Shown here piece by piece: positions 31,640-41,107 of a stretch of DNA of 64,000 nt. The notes beneath the pieces were generated by a model. The model was not told the DNA's origin. It was given only the letters and a program-made list of their open reading frames with translations, and ran no database searches. The stretch is from Lachnospiraceae bacterium. GTDB taxonomy: Bacteria; Bacillota; Clostridia; Lachnospirales; Lachnospiraceae. The DNA is taken from the NCBI GenBank assembly GCA_017476665.1, contig JAFUZJ010000030.1, positions 1 to 64,000 on the forward strand, given 5' to 3'. Position 1 is the stretch's first letter. Each line of letters begins with the position of its first letter. The translations under genes were made by a program, and so were the position numbers.

Positions 31640-31652
31640 GTTCATAGAACAA
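31638..31652. promoter_or_regulatory. 15-base palindrome at the clpB transcription start
   Basis: TTGTTCATAGAACAA, six-base perfect arms around ATA, overlapping the end of the -10 and the predicted start. Neither CIRCE nor a CtsR box. The position fits a repressor operator, and GAACAA recurs at 31658-31663. Confidence 0.45.
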
Positions 31653-31786
31653 AAAGAACAAACGGTACGCAGGCATATTTATATGCAGAGGAAAGGTTCT
31701 GGCGGAGCGTTTGGGTAATTTTGCCGTGGCCTCCTGTCCGGTTTTTAGTCAGACTGCGCAGGGAGATTGCGAAAGGGGGAGTGATT

Positions 31787-34369
31787 ATGAACATACAGAA
31801 ATTTACACAGAAATCCATGGAAGCCGTGAACGGATGCGAGAAGCTGGCGTATGAGTACGGCAACCAGGAGATCGAGCAGGAACATCTGTTGAAGAGCCTG
31901 TTGTCCGTGGAGGACAGTCTGATCCTGAAACTGATTGAGAAGATGGGCATTGATAAGGATCATTTTCTGAACCGGGTGGAGCAGGCGTTAAACAAGCGCG
32001 TCAAGGTACAAGGCGGACAGGTTTTTATCGGACAGTATCTGAACCGGGTGCTGGTGGATGCGGAGAATGAGGCAAAGCAGCTGGGGGACGAATATGTTTC
32101 CGTGGAGCATCTGTTTTTGTCCATGATCAAGGAGCCCAACAAGGAGATTACCCAGATCTTCAAAGAGTACGGCATCACCAGGGAGCGCTTTTTACAGGCG
32201 CTGTCAACGGTGCGGGGCAATCAGCGGGTGACCAGTGATAACCCAGAGGCAACCTATGACACGCTGGAGAAATACGGACAGGAGCTGGTGGAGAAGGCCA
32301 GAAACCAGAAACTGGATCCTGTCATCGGGCGGGACAGCGAGATCCGGAATGTAATCCGTATTCTGTCCCGAAAGACCAAGAATAACCCGGTGCTGATTGG
32401 AGAACCCGGTGTGGGTAAGACTGCCGTGGTGGAAGGATTGGCGCAGCGTATCGTGCGGGGAGATGTACCCCAGGGACTGAAGGATAAGAAGATTTTTGCG
32501 CTGGATATGGGCGCACTGGTGGCAGGTGCCAAATACCGTGGTGAGTTTGAGGAGCGTCTGAAAGCGGTGCTGGAGGATGTAAAGGGCAGCGACGGACAGA
32601 TTATCCTGTTCATCGATGAGCTGCATACCATTGTGGGCGCGGGCAAGACGGACGGTGCCCTGGATGCGGGCAATATGCTGAAGCCCATGTTGGCGCGAGG
32701 CGAGCTGCACTGTATCGGTGCCACCACGTTGGATGAGTACAGACAATACAGTGAGAAGGATCCTGCACTGGAGCGCAGGTTCCAACCCGTTATGGTGGAT
32801 GAGCCCACTGTGGAGGATACCATTTCGATCCTGCGTGGTCTGAAAGAGCGCTATGAGGTGTATCATGGCGTGAAGATCATGGACAATGCGTTGGTGAGTG
32901 CGGCTGTGTTGTCCCACAGATATATTTCTGACCGGTTTCTGCCGGATAAGGCGATTGACCTGGTGGATGAGGCCTGCGCGCTCATCAAGACGGAACTGGA
33001 CAGCATGCCCACGGAACTGGATGAACTGCAGCGCAAGTGCATGCAGATGGAGATTGAGGAGGCTGCGCTGAAAAAAGAGGACGATAAGCTGAGTCAGGAG
33101 AGGCTGGCGCAGCTGCAGAAAGAGTTGGCCGAATGCAAGGAACAGTTTGCAGCGAAAAAAGCTCAGTGGGACAATGAGAAAGCGTCTGTAGATAAGCTGA
33201 GCAAGCTGCGCGAGGAAATTGACCGGGTGAACAGTGAGATACAGATCGCCCAGAGGGAAGGTAACTATGAGAAGGCGGCGGAACTTTCCTATGGTACGCT
33301 GCCCGGTCTGAAGAAACAGTTGGAGCAGGAGGAAGAGCGCACGGCAGGCGGCGGGTTGACACTGGTGCACGAGAAGGTTTCCGATGAGGAGATCGCCCGT
33401 ATCATTTCCCGGTGGACCGGTATTCCGGTGGCGAAGCTGACGGAGAGTGAGCGGAACAAGACCCTGCATCTGGACGAGGAACTGCACAAGAGAGTGATGG
33501 GACAGGACGAGGCAGTCACCAAGGTGACCGAGGCTATTATCCGCTCCAAGGCGGGCATCAAAGATCCGGAGAAGCCTATCGGTTCCTTCCTGTTCTTAGG
33601 TCCTACCGGCGTGGGCAAGACAGAGCTGGCCAAGTCCCTTGCGGCTTCTCTGTTTGACGACGAGAACAACATGGTGCGGATCGATATGAGCGAGTACATG
33701 GAGAAATACTCCGTCTCCCGTCTGATCGGAGCGCCTCCCGGATATGTAGGTTACGAGGAGGGCGGACAGCTCACCGAGGCGGTGCGCAGAAAACCTTACA
33801 GCGTGGTGCTTTTCGATGAGATCGAGAAAGCGCACCCGGATGTATTCAATGTGCTGCTACAGGTGCTGGATGACGGACGGATCACCGACTCCCAGGGACG
33901 CACGGTGGATTTTAAAAATACAATCCTCATCATGACATCTAACATCGGCGCTCCTTATCTGCTGGAAGGGATTGACGCGGACGGCAATATCAGACCGGAT
34001 GCAGAGGCCGCTGTCATGAATGAGCTGCGGGCACATTTCAGACCGGAATTCCTGAACCGTCTGGATGAGACCATTCTGTTCAAGCCTCTGACCAAGAGCA
34101 ATATCGGCGGTATCATCAAGCTGATCGTGGCAGATCTGAACCGCAGGCTGGCGGATAAGGATGTGGAGCTGGAGCTCACGGATGCTGCAGAGCAGCTGGC
34201 GGTGGAGCAGGCATATGATCCTGTTTACGGTGCGAGACCCTTGAAACGATATGTGCAGAAGTATGTGGAGACGGCGGCGGCGAAGCTGATCCTGGAGGAT
34301 CGGGTGTCAGGCGGCGATACCATCGTGATCGACGCTGTGGACGGAGAGCTGACAGCGCGGGTGAAGTAA
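31787..34369 (+). CDS. clpB: ClpB protein disaggregase
   Basis: 860 residues from ATG 31787 (after GGGGGAG), exactly the usual ClpB length; an open frame upstream to 31622 has no ribosome binding site. The order is: N-terminal Clp repeat domain (QEHLLKSLL), first AAA+ module (Walker [14 protein letters not shown], Walker [13 protein letters not shown]), the long coiled-coil middle domain at about 400-520 that distinguishes ClpB from ClpC, then the second AAA+ module ([26 protein letters not shown]). There is no ClpP-binding loop expected in this class. With DnaK it rescues aggregated proteins after heat stress. Confidence 0.96.
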   Translation: MNIQKFTQKSMEAVNGCEKLAYEYGNQEIEQEHLLKSLLSVEDSLILKLIEKMGIDKDHFLNRVEQALNKRVKVQGGQVFIGQYLNRVLVDAENEAKQLGDEYVSVEHLFLSMIKEPNKEITQIFKEYGITRERFLQALSTVRGNQRVTSDNPEATYDTLEKYGQELVEKARNQKLDPVIGRDSEIRNVIRILSRKTKNNPVLIGEPGVGKTAVVEGLAQRIVRGDVPQGLKDKKIFALDMGALVAGAKYRGEFEERLKAVLEDVKGSDGQIILFIDELHTIVGAGKTDGALDAGNMLKPMLARGELHCIGATTLDEYRQYSEKDPALERRFQPVMVDEPTVEDTISILRGLKERYEVYHGVKIMDNALVSAAVLSHRYISDRFLPDKAIDLVDEACALIKTELDSMPTELDELQRKCMQMEIEEAALKKEDDKLSQERLAQLQKELAECKEQFAAKKAQWDNEKASVDKLSKLREEIDRVNSEIQIAQREGNYEKAAELSYGTLPGLKKQLEQEEERTAGGGLTLVHEKVSDEEIARIISRWTGIPVAKLTESERNKTLHLDEELHKRVMGQDEAVTKVTEAIIRSKAGIKDPEKPIGSFLFLGPTGVGKTELAKSLAASLFDDENNMVRIDMSEYMEKYSVSRLIGAPPGYVGYEEGGQLTEAVRRKPYSVVLFDEIEKAHPDVFNVLLQVLDDGRITDSQGRTVDFKNTILIMTSNIGAPYLLEGIDADGNIRPDAEAAVMNELRAHFRPEFLNRLDETILFKPLTKSNIGGIIKLIVADLNRRLADKDVELELTDAAEQLAVEQAYDPVYGARPLKRYVQKYVETAAAKLILEDRVSGGDTIVIDAVDGELTARVK

Positions 34370-34397
34370 TAAGATACAAATAAGATGAGATAAAAGG

Positions 34398-34434
34398 ATA
34401 AATCCTCCGCGAAAATGCGGGGGATTTATTTTGC
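34398..34434 (+). terminator. Rho-independent terminator after clpB
   Basis: ATAAATCCTCCGC pairs with GCGGGGGATTTAT (one T-G pair), followed by TTTTG. Confidence 0.85.
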
Positions 34435-34550
34435 GATTTCAGCGGTCATTCCCGCCAAAAAAACTTGTATGTTCATGGGGACGGTAATATAATAAAAATA
34501 ACAGAAAAGAAACCGAAACACCGTATTCCAAACCGGAAGGGGATGGGCTT

Positions 34551-35999
34551 TTGAGGAATATCATATATGAGAATCTTGCATCTGCAGCGCCGGCACCCAA
34601 AGCCATTATTGCGGTTTCCATCATGCTTCTGACCGGTTTTCTGATGACAAGAGTGACGAATAAATTAAGACTTCCGAACGTTACTGCCTATATTGTGGCG
34701 GGTATTCTGATCGGACCTTTTTGTTTTCATTTTGTGCCGGCTGACATTGTGAAAGGTATGGATTTTTTGCCGGACATCGCGTTGGCATTTATTGCTTTTT
34801 CCACCGGAGAATTTTTTCAATTCAGCACATTGAAGAAGAACGGATTGAAAGTAGTGGTCATCACTCTGCTGGAGGCATTGCTGGCCACGCTGGTGGTTTT
34901 TGTTCTGACTTATTTTATTTTAAAACTGGATCTGGCATTTTCCGTTGTGCTGGCTGCTTTGGCATCCACCACGGCGCCGGCCTCCACGGTCATGACGATC
35001 CGGCAGACCGGAGCCAAAGGGGATTTTGTGGATACGTTATTGCAGGTGGTGGCACTGGATGACATTGTGGGGCTGTTGGCCTATTCCACGGCGATCTCTG
35101 TGGCGGTTTACTCCTATGCCGGCGGAAAATTCAGCCTCTTAAACATTGCGCTGCCCATTGCGAAGAACATCGGGGTGTTGTTTATGGGAGCGGTGTTTGG
35201 CGTGATCCTGCACTTTGCGCTGGGGACCAGACATTCTCATGACAACCGGCTGATCATTTCCATTGCGCTGTTGTTTTCCTTCTGTGGGATCTGTACCCTG
35301 TTGGATACTTCACCGCTTTTGGGCTGCATGTCCATGGCGATGATCTACTATAACATGTCGGACGATCAAAAGTTATTTCAGCAGCTCAATTATTTCAGTC
35401 CGCCGATCCTGCTGTTATTCTTTGTGCGGAGCGGTATTTCATTTGATCTGGAAGCGCTGGTGACGCCATCGGGGAGGATCGGACAGACGCCGTTGGTCAT
35501 CATCGGCGTGCTGTACTTTATCGTGCGCATCATCGGAAAATATGTGGGTGCATGGCTGGGGTGCTTCCTGGCCGGAAAGCCGAAGAAGACAAGGGATTTC
35601 CTGGGGCTTGCCCTGATTCCTCAGGCGGGAGTTGCCATCGGGCTGGTGGCGTTAGGTGCCCGAACCATCGGAGGAGAGGAAGGAGAGGCATTGCAGACCA
35701 TTATTCTGGCATCCAGTGTACTCTATGAGCTGATCGGGCCCGCCTGTGCCAAGCTTTCCCTGTATCTTTCCGGCTCCTACTCCGATAAGCTGGAGGATGT
35801 GGTGGAAGTGGAAGAGCAGAGTGCTGCGGGAGAGCCGAAGACCAGTCTGGAGCTGTTGATTGAACGGATTGAAAAGATACAAAAGGAAATTCCGGCCCAT
35901 GAGATCAATGAAAACGAAGCGGCATTTACTGAGGCAGCGGAGCGATATCAGGAGAGCCGGGCGCCGTATCGTCTGGGCAATCTGTATCGGAGACGATGA
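34551..35999 (+). CDS. CPA2-family cation:proton antiporter
   Basis: 482 residues with about 12 hydrophobic segments in the first 410, then a soluble tail of about 70 residues rich in Glu and Lys. The fold is that of monovalent cation:proton antiporters of the CPA2 (KefB/NapA-like) family: ITALIGPF-type early motif (YIVAGILIGPFC), FIAFSTGEFF, and the crossed-helix region LQVVALDDIVGLLAYS with the paired acidic residues Asp-Asp expected for Na+ or K+/H+ exchange. The start is TTG 34551 after GGAAGGGG; the first ATG (72 bases on) would remove part of the first helix. No TrkA-N domain is present in the tail. Probably in one unit with the mgtC-like gene. Confidence 0.85.
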   Translation: MRNIIYENLASAAPAPKAIIAVSIMLLTGFLMTRVTNKLRLPNVTAYIVAGILIGPFCFHFVPADIVKGMDFLPDIALAFIAFSTGEFFQFSTLKKNGLKVVVITLLEALLATLVVFVLTYFILKLDLAFSVVLAALASTTAPASTVMTIRQTGAKGDFVDTLLQVVALDDIVGLLAYSTAISVAVYSYAGGKFSLLNIALPIAKNIGVLFMGAVFGVILHFALGTRHSHDNRLIISIALLFSFCGICTLLDTSPLLGCMSMAMIYYNMSDDQKLFQQLNYFSPPILLLFFVRSGISFDLEALVTPSGRIGQTPLVIIGVLYFIVRIIGKYVGAWLGCFLAGKPKKTRDFLGLALIPQAGVAIGLVALGARTIGGEEGEALQTIILASSVLYELIGPACAKLSLYLSGSYSDKLEDVVEVEEQSAAGEPKTSLELLIERIEKIQKEIPAHEINENEAAFTEAAERYQESRAPYRLGNLYRRR

Positions 36000-36025
36000 T
36001 AAGGAAGAGCAGAGGAGGAAACACT

Positions 36026-36745
36026 ATGAACGGAGCAGATCCGATCGCGAGATTATTGGGAGAGTGGTCAATTGGAATGGGAACTGCGGCTATGCTGTTC
36101 CGCATCGGAATGAGTATGCTCCTCTCAGCCATCGTGGGCTGGGAGCGCTCATCCAAGCGGCATTCGGCGGGGCTTAGGACCTTTATGATTGTGTCTCTTT
36201 CCGGGACGGTGATCATGATGCTGGATCAATACATCGATGTGCAGAATCCGACCCACAGCTATATTTTGTCAGGTGGCGCTATTGTGGCGATCTCAGTCAT
36301 CAGTATCAATTCCATCCTGTTTTCTTCAAAGAATCAGATCAAGGGTCTGACCACATCAGTGGGACTTTGGGCTTGGGGGCTGATCGGTCTGTCGATCGGC
36401 GCCGGTTATTATACGATGGCGCTGGTTGCCTTTGCGGCGCTGTTCTGTGAATTTTATTGGTTCCCGGTGATGGAGGTTTATCTGAAGAACCGATCCAATC
36501 ACTTTGAGGTGCATCTGGAACTGAAAAACAGTGTTTATCTACAGGATTTTGTGACGACGATTCGAAAGTTGGGGCTGAAAATCGATGATATTGAAATGAA
36601 TCCTGCTTACTCCGGCTCCGGATTGAGTGTGTATTCCGTGGCGATCTCTATCTCCAGTGCAGAACTGAAAAAATACAAGACCCATGCGGAGATCATTGAG
36701 GCATTGCGGACATTGGAGTATGTATATTATCTGGAGGAGATCTGA
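36026..36745 (+). CDS. MgtC/SapB family membrane protein
   Basis: 239 residues from ATG 36026 after AGAGGAGG. The N-terminal 130 residues have four hydrophobic segments with the family signatures MLLSAIVGWERSSKRHSAGLRT (Glu-Arg pair) and GLWAWGLIGLSIGAGYY. The C-terminal domain, about residues 150-239, resembles an ACT-like soluble fold. MgtC proteins are tied to growth in low Mg2+ and modulate the F-type ATP synthase in pathogens; in commensals the role is less clear. Starts 26 bases after the antiporter, so the two are likely co-transcribed and may share a role in ion homeostasis. Confidence 0.88.
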   Translation: MNGADPIARLLGEWSIGMGTAAMLFRIGMSMLLSAIVGWERSSKRHSAGLRTFMIVSLSGTVIMMLDQYIDVQNPTHSYILSGGAIVAISVISINSILFSSKNQIKGLTTSVGLWAWGLIGLSIGAGYYTMALVAFAALFCEFYWFPVMEVYLKNRSNHFEVHLELKNSVYLQDFVTTIRKLGLKIDDIEMNPAYSGSGLSVYSVAISISSAELKKYKTHAEIIEALRTLEYVYYLEEI

Positions 36746-36787
36746 CTTTGGATTTCCTCATTGGAAGAACGACCGGAGAAAACGAAC

Positions 36788-38143
36788 ATGGATCAGAAAC
36801 AGGGAAATTTCAAACAGGGCAGGATCAGCCGCCTGATCTTATCGCAGGCGGTGCCTTTAACTTTGGCGCAATTGGTGCAGGTGCTTTACAATATTGTGGA
36901 CCGGGTGTATCTGGGGCACTTGCCGGGGACGGAGGAAGGAGTGGCGCTGACGGGAGTGGGGCTGACCTTTCCCATCATTGCGCTGATCGCAGCTTTCATC
37001 AATCTCTTTGCCACGGGTGGGGCTCCGCTCTGTTCCATGGCGCGGGGCGGTGGAGCAATAGACCGGGCAAGACGCATTGAGACGACGGTGATGCATTTGC
37101 AGTTTATCACCGGGATTGTGTGCATGGCGGTGATCTATCTGACGCAGAAGCCGCTTTTGTACCTCCTCGGAGCAAGTGATGTGACCTATCCTTATGCAAG
37201 AGGATATCTTTCAGTGTATCTGCTGGGAACCGTGTTTGTCACATTAGGCACCGGTATGAGCGGATTCATCAATCTGCAGGGATACGCCAGAAAATCCATG
37301 AACTATATGATGATCGGAGCGGGCATCAATCTGGTGCTTGATCCGGTGTTTTTGTTTGCGCTGCATATGGGGGTGGCAGGTGCGGCATGGGCGTCGGTGA
37401 TCTCGCAGGGGATTTCCTGTGCATTGGTATTGCGGTTTTTGTTTGGCAGAGATGCCGTGCTGCAGATCCGTTTAAAAGAAGTGCTGCATGCGGATTATAA
37501 GCTGGTGCCGGAGATTGTGACATTGGGGCTGGCCGGGTTCATCATGTCCGCTACAAACTGTGTGGTGCAGGCAGTGTGCAATGCGACGTTGTCCATTCAT
37601 GGCGGAGATCTCTATGTGGGGATCATGACGATCATTAATTCCGTGCGGGAGATGATCAGCCTGCCCATCAACGGAATCACGGCGGGATCGCAGCCGGTGA
37701 TCAGTTACAATTACGGTGCAAAAGACAATGAACGCGTTAAGCAGGGAATCCGCTTCATGTCAGCGGTGGGTATCGGTTATACTTCTTTCATGTGGCTGAT
37801 GATCATGCTGTTTCCCCATGGATTTCTGCGCATTTTTTCCTCCGATCAGAATATGGTGGCAAGCGGTCAGGTACCGCTGATGATCTATTTCGGCGGATTT
37901 ATCTTTATGTCACTGCAGTTTGTAGGGCAGTCCAGCTTTGTGGCATTGGGCAAAGCAAAACAGTCCATTTTCTTTTCCCTGTTCCGCAAGGTGATCATTG
38001 TGGTCCCCCTGACGTTATGGCTGCCCCATGTGGCGGGATTGGGGGTATACGGTGTGTTTCTGGCAGAGCCTGTTTCGAATCTGCTGGGCGGCTGCGCCAG
38101 CTTCTTTACAATGTATCTCTTCACTTATCGCAAACTGAAATAG
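36788..38143 (+). CDS. MATE-family efflux transporter
   Basis: 451 residues, 12 hydrophobic segments in two related halves, the standard MATE layout. The first half opens LILSQAVPLTLAQLVQVLYNIVDRVYLGHL, typical of the DinF/NorM-like clostridial branch; the second half has PINGITAGSQPVISYNYGA, matching the conserved PxxxGxQPxxxxNYGA motif. Exchanges Na+ or H+ for drugs or metabolites; substrate unknown. ATG 36788 is preferred because CGGAG lies nine bases upstream; a TTG at 36761 is also in frame. The gap after mgtC is only 42 bases. Confidence 0.93.
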   Translation: MDQKQGNFKQGRISRLILSQAVPLTLAQLVQVLYNIVDRVYLGHLPGTEEGVALTGVGLTFPIIALIAAFINLFATGGAPLCSMARGGGAIDRARRIETTVMHLQFITGIVCMAVIYLTQKPLLYLLGASDVTYPYARGYLSVYLLGTVFVTLGTGMSGFINLQGYARKSMNYMMIGAGINLVLDPVFLFALHMGVAGAAWASVISQGISCALVLRFLFGRDAVLQIRLKEVLHADYKLVPEIVTLGLAGFIMSATNCVVQAVCNATLSIHGGDLYVGIMTIINSVREMISLPINGITAGSQPVISYNYGAKDNERVKQGIRFMSAVGIGYTSFMWLMIMLFPHGFLRIFSSDQNMVASGQVPLMIYFGGFIFMSLQFVGQSSFVALGKAKQSIFFSLFRKVIIVVPLTLWLPHVAGLGVYGVFLAEPVSNLLGGCASFFTMYLFTYRKLK

Positions 38144-38258
38144 CATCCCAAAACTTATACTACAGGTTTATATACAACGGCCGAAAAAACTGGTAAAGTG
38201 ATCTCAGAACGAAGCGATGAGTGATGCGCGATCATGCAGAACAGGAGGTGACGCAGGC

Positions 38259-40259
38259 ATGGATTTCGAAACCTATTTATTTCGGGCGTTTCGTTGTGTG
38301 ACAATAGAAGATCCGGAGGATTCAAAACTTACGGATGAAATGTTGGCGCTTGCGGTCACTGCCAATGAGAATCTGAAGTCTCTGGGCTATACCATGACTG
38401 CAAAGGATACGGTGGCACTGGCAAAGTCTGCATCCCTCATGGGAATTTGCGACCGGATTGCACCTTTGGTACATCTGGTCAAGGCGGCCCCCATGTATCC
38501 GAATTTCCCAAAGCAGGTCATGGACATGGATGAGGCGACTTTTCGTTTCCATCAGATGGTTCACTATTTCAGCACCTATGGAATGGAGGAACTCTTCGGC
38601 GTGAAAGTGCGTCGGGGCTGGTTGCCGGACGAGACCGAAGCCGGCAGGGCAGAAAAGGAAAAGTGTAAGAAAGACAAGACGCTGCTCCAATACAAGACTT
38701 TGGAGCTGGTGCCGGACAGCCAGAAGTATGTATACTGTCTGCGCCGAATTCTCTCCCGGAAAGAACGCATGACAGACGAAGAGAAGCTGCATGTGCGGGA
38801 GAGTCTGCTGGGACTGGAAGCGTCAGGAGATTTCCGGTCGATCTCCTCCATGAAGATTCCGTTCAAGCAAAATCTTCTGGAATTGTTTCGCATCGCATTT
38901 GAGCAGATGGACGCGAATACGTTCAGAGAGAGTATGCGCGCAGTCTGCCAGCATACGGGAGATGTTTGGAAGTGTACGGATTACATGTTGACGCGCTGTG
39001 ACTATCATTTTACCACTTCCCAGAAAAAGCGTCTGGTGAAGCTTTTGGAGAGTTATCCGATCGCGGATTTCAGAGCCAACCTGGTGCTGAGCCAGAGAAA
39101 GGCCCAGCGGATCATCAGGGTGCTGGAATTTTTGAGTTACAATCAGTTCTCCGGGAACGCGGAATGCAGGGAGGCTGTGCGTGCGCTCCGAAGCGGAGAA
39201 TTAAAATCATGGGAGAGCCAGGCGAAGTTTTTGCTGAAAGGAGATAAAGATTCCGCATTGGTGTTTATTGCCAAGAGACCCGGGCAGATGCTGCGGTGGG
39301 TGGCATGGCTTCTTCGTCAGGGGTATACGGAAGAAGCAATTTTGGAGGCGTTGCTTTCCGGAGCGGAGAAGCTGAGTATCCAGACTTTGAACAGCGTGCT
39401 GGTGCAGTTTGGGAGACCTTCCGGTAAAGCGGAGGCGCAGGCTGTTTTCCGCGTGTGCTACAGGCTGCTTGCGGCAAAGCTGTGTTCTGTCACTACAGAA
39501 CTGAAGGGGAAGAAGATCTACCTGGATTGCGGTGATATTTCGCTGGAGGACTCCATTCTCATGGGGAATACGAAAAGTCCGCTGACCGGCTATCTGAAGT
39601 CCGGCATGGCATATCGGATTCCGGAGGGAACGAGACATATTCGTTTCTTCACATACTGGAACGATAAGGAGCGAGTGGATGTGGATCTGCATGCAGAGCT
39701 TTATCGGTATGACACCGGATTTGCACATGTGGGCTGGAACGGTGATTACAATACTATGGGTGTGGCAACCTCCGGGGACATTACGCACTCGGACGCAGCA
39801 GAGTACATTGATGTGGATCTGAATAATCCCAAGGCGCCGGATTATGTTACGTTCAATATTCATGACTATCATTCCAACGGCTGCAGGTTCAATGACATAC
39901 AGACCTGTTTCTGCGGTCTGATGGCAGTGAATGAGTTGGGGGAAGAGGTGGCGCTTTACCAGCCGCAGAACTGTTTCTATTCCCATGATCTGACGGGTGC
40001 CGACACGCGTGACATCGCTTATGGCTTTTTGGATGTGAGGAAAAGGGTGCTTGTGTTTGTCGGTGAATTTAACCGGTATCTCCGGGCAAACGAATACAAC
40101 CCCACAACCTTCGGGCTAGGAGCGTATCTGCGTATTCTGCTCAAGGCGCAGGAGGCGGTAATTGTCACTGAAAAGGAACAGGCGGATCTGGTCCTGAGTG
40201 TGGAACGAAAAGAGGGCACGGTTAATATGGTCGAGTACAACTATTGGCTGGATGTATAA
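38259..40259 (+). CDS. Large protein with C-terminal TerD-like domain
   Basis: 666 residues from ATG 38259 after AGGAGGTG. Residues 1-430 are soluble and mainly helical; I do not recognise a family by motif. The C-terminal 230 residues look like a TerD/TelA-type stress domain: HIRFFTYWNDKERVDVDLHA, VGWNGDYNTMGVATSGDITH, EYIDVDLNNP, and a later FNIHDYHS strand. This order (DLDL-type acidic strand, SGD, EYIDVDL) resembles the calcium-binding TerD fold as it appears at the C terminus of the MXAN_6230/SCO0854 group. TerD proteins act in tellurite, phage and general envelope stress. No other ter genes are adjacent. No signal peptide. Function here is not known. Confidence 0.6.
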   Translation: MDFETYLFRAFRCVTIEDPEDSKLTDEMLALAVTANENLKSLGYTMTAKDTVALAKSASLMGICDRIAPLVHLVKAAPMYPNFPKQVMDMDEATFRFHQMVHYFSTYGMEELFGVKVRRGWLPDETEAGRAEKEKCKKDKTLLQYKTLELVPDSQKYVYCLRRILSRKERMTDEEKLHVRESLLGLEASGDFRSISSMKIPFKQNLLELFRIAFEQMDANTFRESMRAVCQHTGDVWKCTDYMLTRCDYHFTTSQKKRLVKLLESYPIADFRANLVLSQRKAQRIIRVLEFLSYNQFSGNAECREAVRALRSGELKSWESQAKFLLKGDKDSALVFIAKRPGQMLRWVAWLLRQGYTEEAILEALLSGAEKLSIQTLNSVLVQFGRPSGKAEAQAVFRVCYRLLAAKLCSVTTELKGKKIYLDCGDISLEDSILMGNTKSPLTGYLKSGMAYRIPEGTRHIRFFTYWNDKERVDVDLHAELYRYDTGFAHVGWNGDYNTMGVATSGDITHSDAAEYIDVDLNNPKAPDYVTFNIHDYHSNGCRFNDIQTCFCGLMAVNELGEEVALYQPQNCFYSHDLTGADTRDIAYGFLDVRKRVLVFVGEFNRYLRANEYNPTTFGLGAYLRILLKAQEAVIVTEKEQADLVLSVERKEGTVNMVEYNYWLDV

Positions 40260-40290
40260 AGCGTTCAGCGCAACATAAAAAAGTATAATA

Positions 40291-40391
40291 GCAGGGCAGA
40301 CGTTCTTTGCAAAACAGGATGACATCCTTTTAATTGCTGATCCGGTATAGATAAATTTTGCAAAGAGTACGTCATCAGATAGTCTGCCCTG
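40291..40391. repeat. Long folded intergenic element
   Basis: CAGGGCAGAC (40292-40301) is complementary to GTCTGCCCTG (40382-40391), and just inside CTTTGCAAAA (40305-40314) is complementary to TTTTGCAAAG (40356-40365). An inner AGGAT/ATCCT pair (40316-40328) adds a small hairpin. An alternative pairing of GACGT (40299-40303) with ACGTC (40369-40373) is possible. It could be a structured RNA, a miniature inverted-repeat element, or an elaborate 3' end of the TerD-like transcript. A conventional terminator follows 20 bases later. Confidence 0.55.
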
Positions 40392-40410
40392 TTTTATGTG
40401 ATAGGACATG

Positions 40411-40441
40411 ACCTCAGCGGAAAACGCTGGGGTTTCTTTTT
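40411..40441 (+). terminator. Rho-independent terminator before the sigma-factor operon
   Basis: ACCTCAGCG pairs with CGCTGGGGT (one T-G pair) across a GAAAA loop, then TTTCTTTTT. The 105 bases that follow, up to the sigma factor GTG, contain a TATAAT at 40489 without a recognisable -35. Confidence 0.82.
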
Positions 40442-40546
40442 ATAAAAAAATTAAGAGGGAATCGTAAGATGGACGCGCAAAAATTGTGTATAATAGTGAA
40501 GACCGAAAACAATGCTCAGGACAGAGAGTACAGAGGAGGAGAAATT

Positions 40547-41107
40547 GTGACGGATGCTGAAATCATAAAATTATATTGGGAGCGGGATCAGCAGGCCATT
40601 CAGCTCACTGCGGAAAAATACGAACCATACTGTAGCAGGATCGCCCAAAATATTCTGCAGGATCCCGGGGATGCGGAAGAGTGTGTCAACGATACCTGGC
40701 TGGGTGCATGGAATTCCATGCCGCCACAGAAGCCACAGGTGCTTGCGGCCTTTCTGGGAAAACTCACAAGGAATCTGGCAATCAACCGTTACCGCCATAA
40801 TACAGCGCAGAAAAGAGGCGGCGGGCAGGCAGTGATGGTGTTGGAGGAACTGGGTGACCTGGTATCCGGCGCAGACAATGTGGCGCAGGAGATAGACCGC
40901 AGGGAATTGGTGAGTGCGATCAATGCGTTTTTGAGTACGCTTCCGGCAGAAAAGAGGAGTATCTTTCTACGTCGATACTGGTACTTTGAAAGTGTGGCGG
41001 ATATTGCGGTGAAATTCGGAATGAATGAAAATCAGGTATCCGTGCTGCTGTATCGTTTGCGGGAGAAACTGAGGAAGCATCTGGAGAAGGGAGGATTTAC
41101 GTTATGA
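40547..41107 (+). CDS. ECF-type RNA polymerase sigma factor
   Basis: 186 residues from GTG 40547, seven bases after AGAGGAGG; the frame is open upstream to an ATG at 40469 without a ribosome binding site. Region 2 is seen in ILQDPGDAEECVNDTWLGAWNS and FLGKLTRNLAINRYR; region 4 in LPAEKRSIFLRRYWYFESVADIAVKFGMNENQVSVLLYRLREKLRKHL. It directs RNA polymerase to a small stress or envelope regulon. The ATGA overlap with a one-segment membrane protein downstream is the normal sigma/anti-sigma arrangement. Confidence 0.92.
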   Translation: MTDAEIIKLYWERDQQAIQLTAEKYEPYCSRIAQNILQDPGDAEECVNDTWLGAWNSMPPQKPQVLAAFLGKLTRNLAINRYRHNTAQKRGGGQAVMVLEELGDLVSGADNVAQEIDRRELVSAINAFLSTLPAEKRSIFLRRYWYFESVADIAVKFGMNENQVSVLLYRLREKLRKHLEKGGFTL

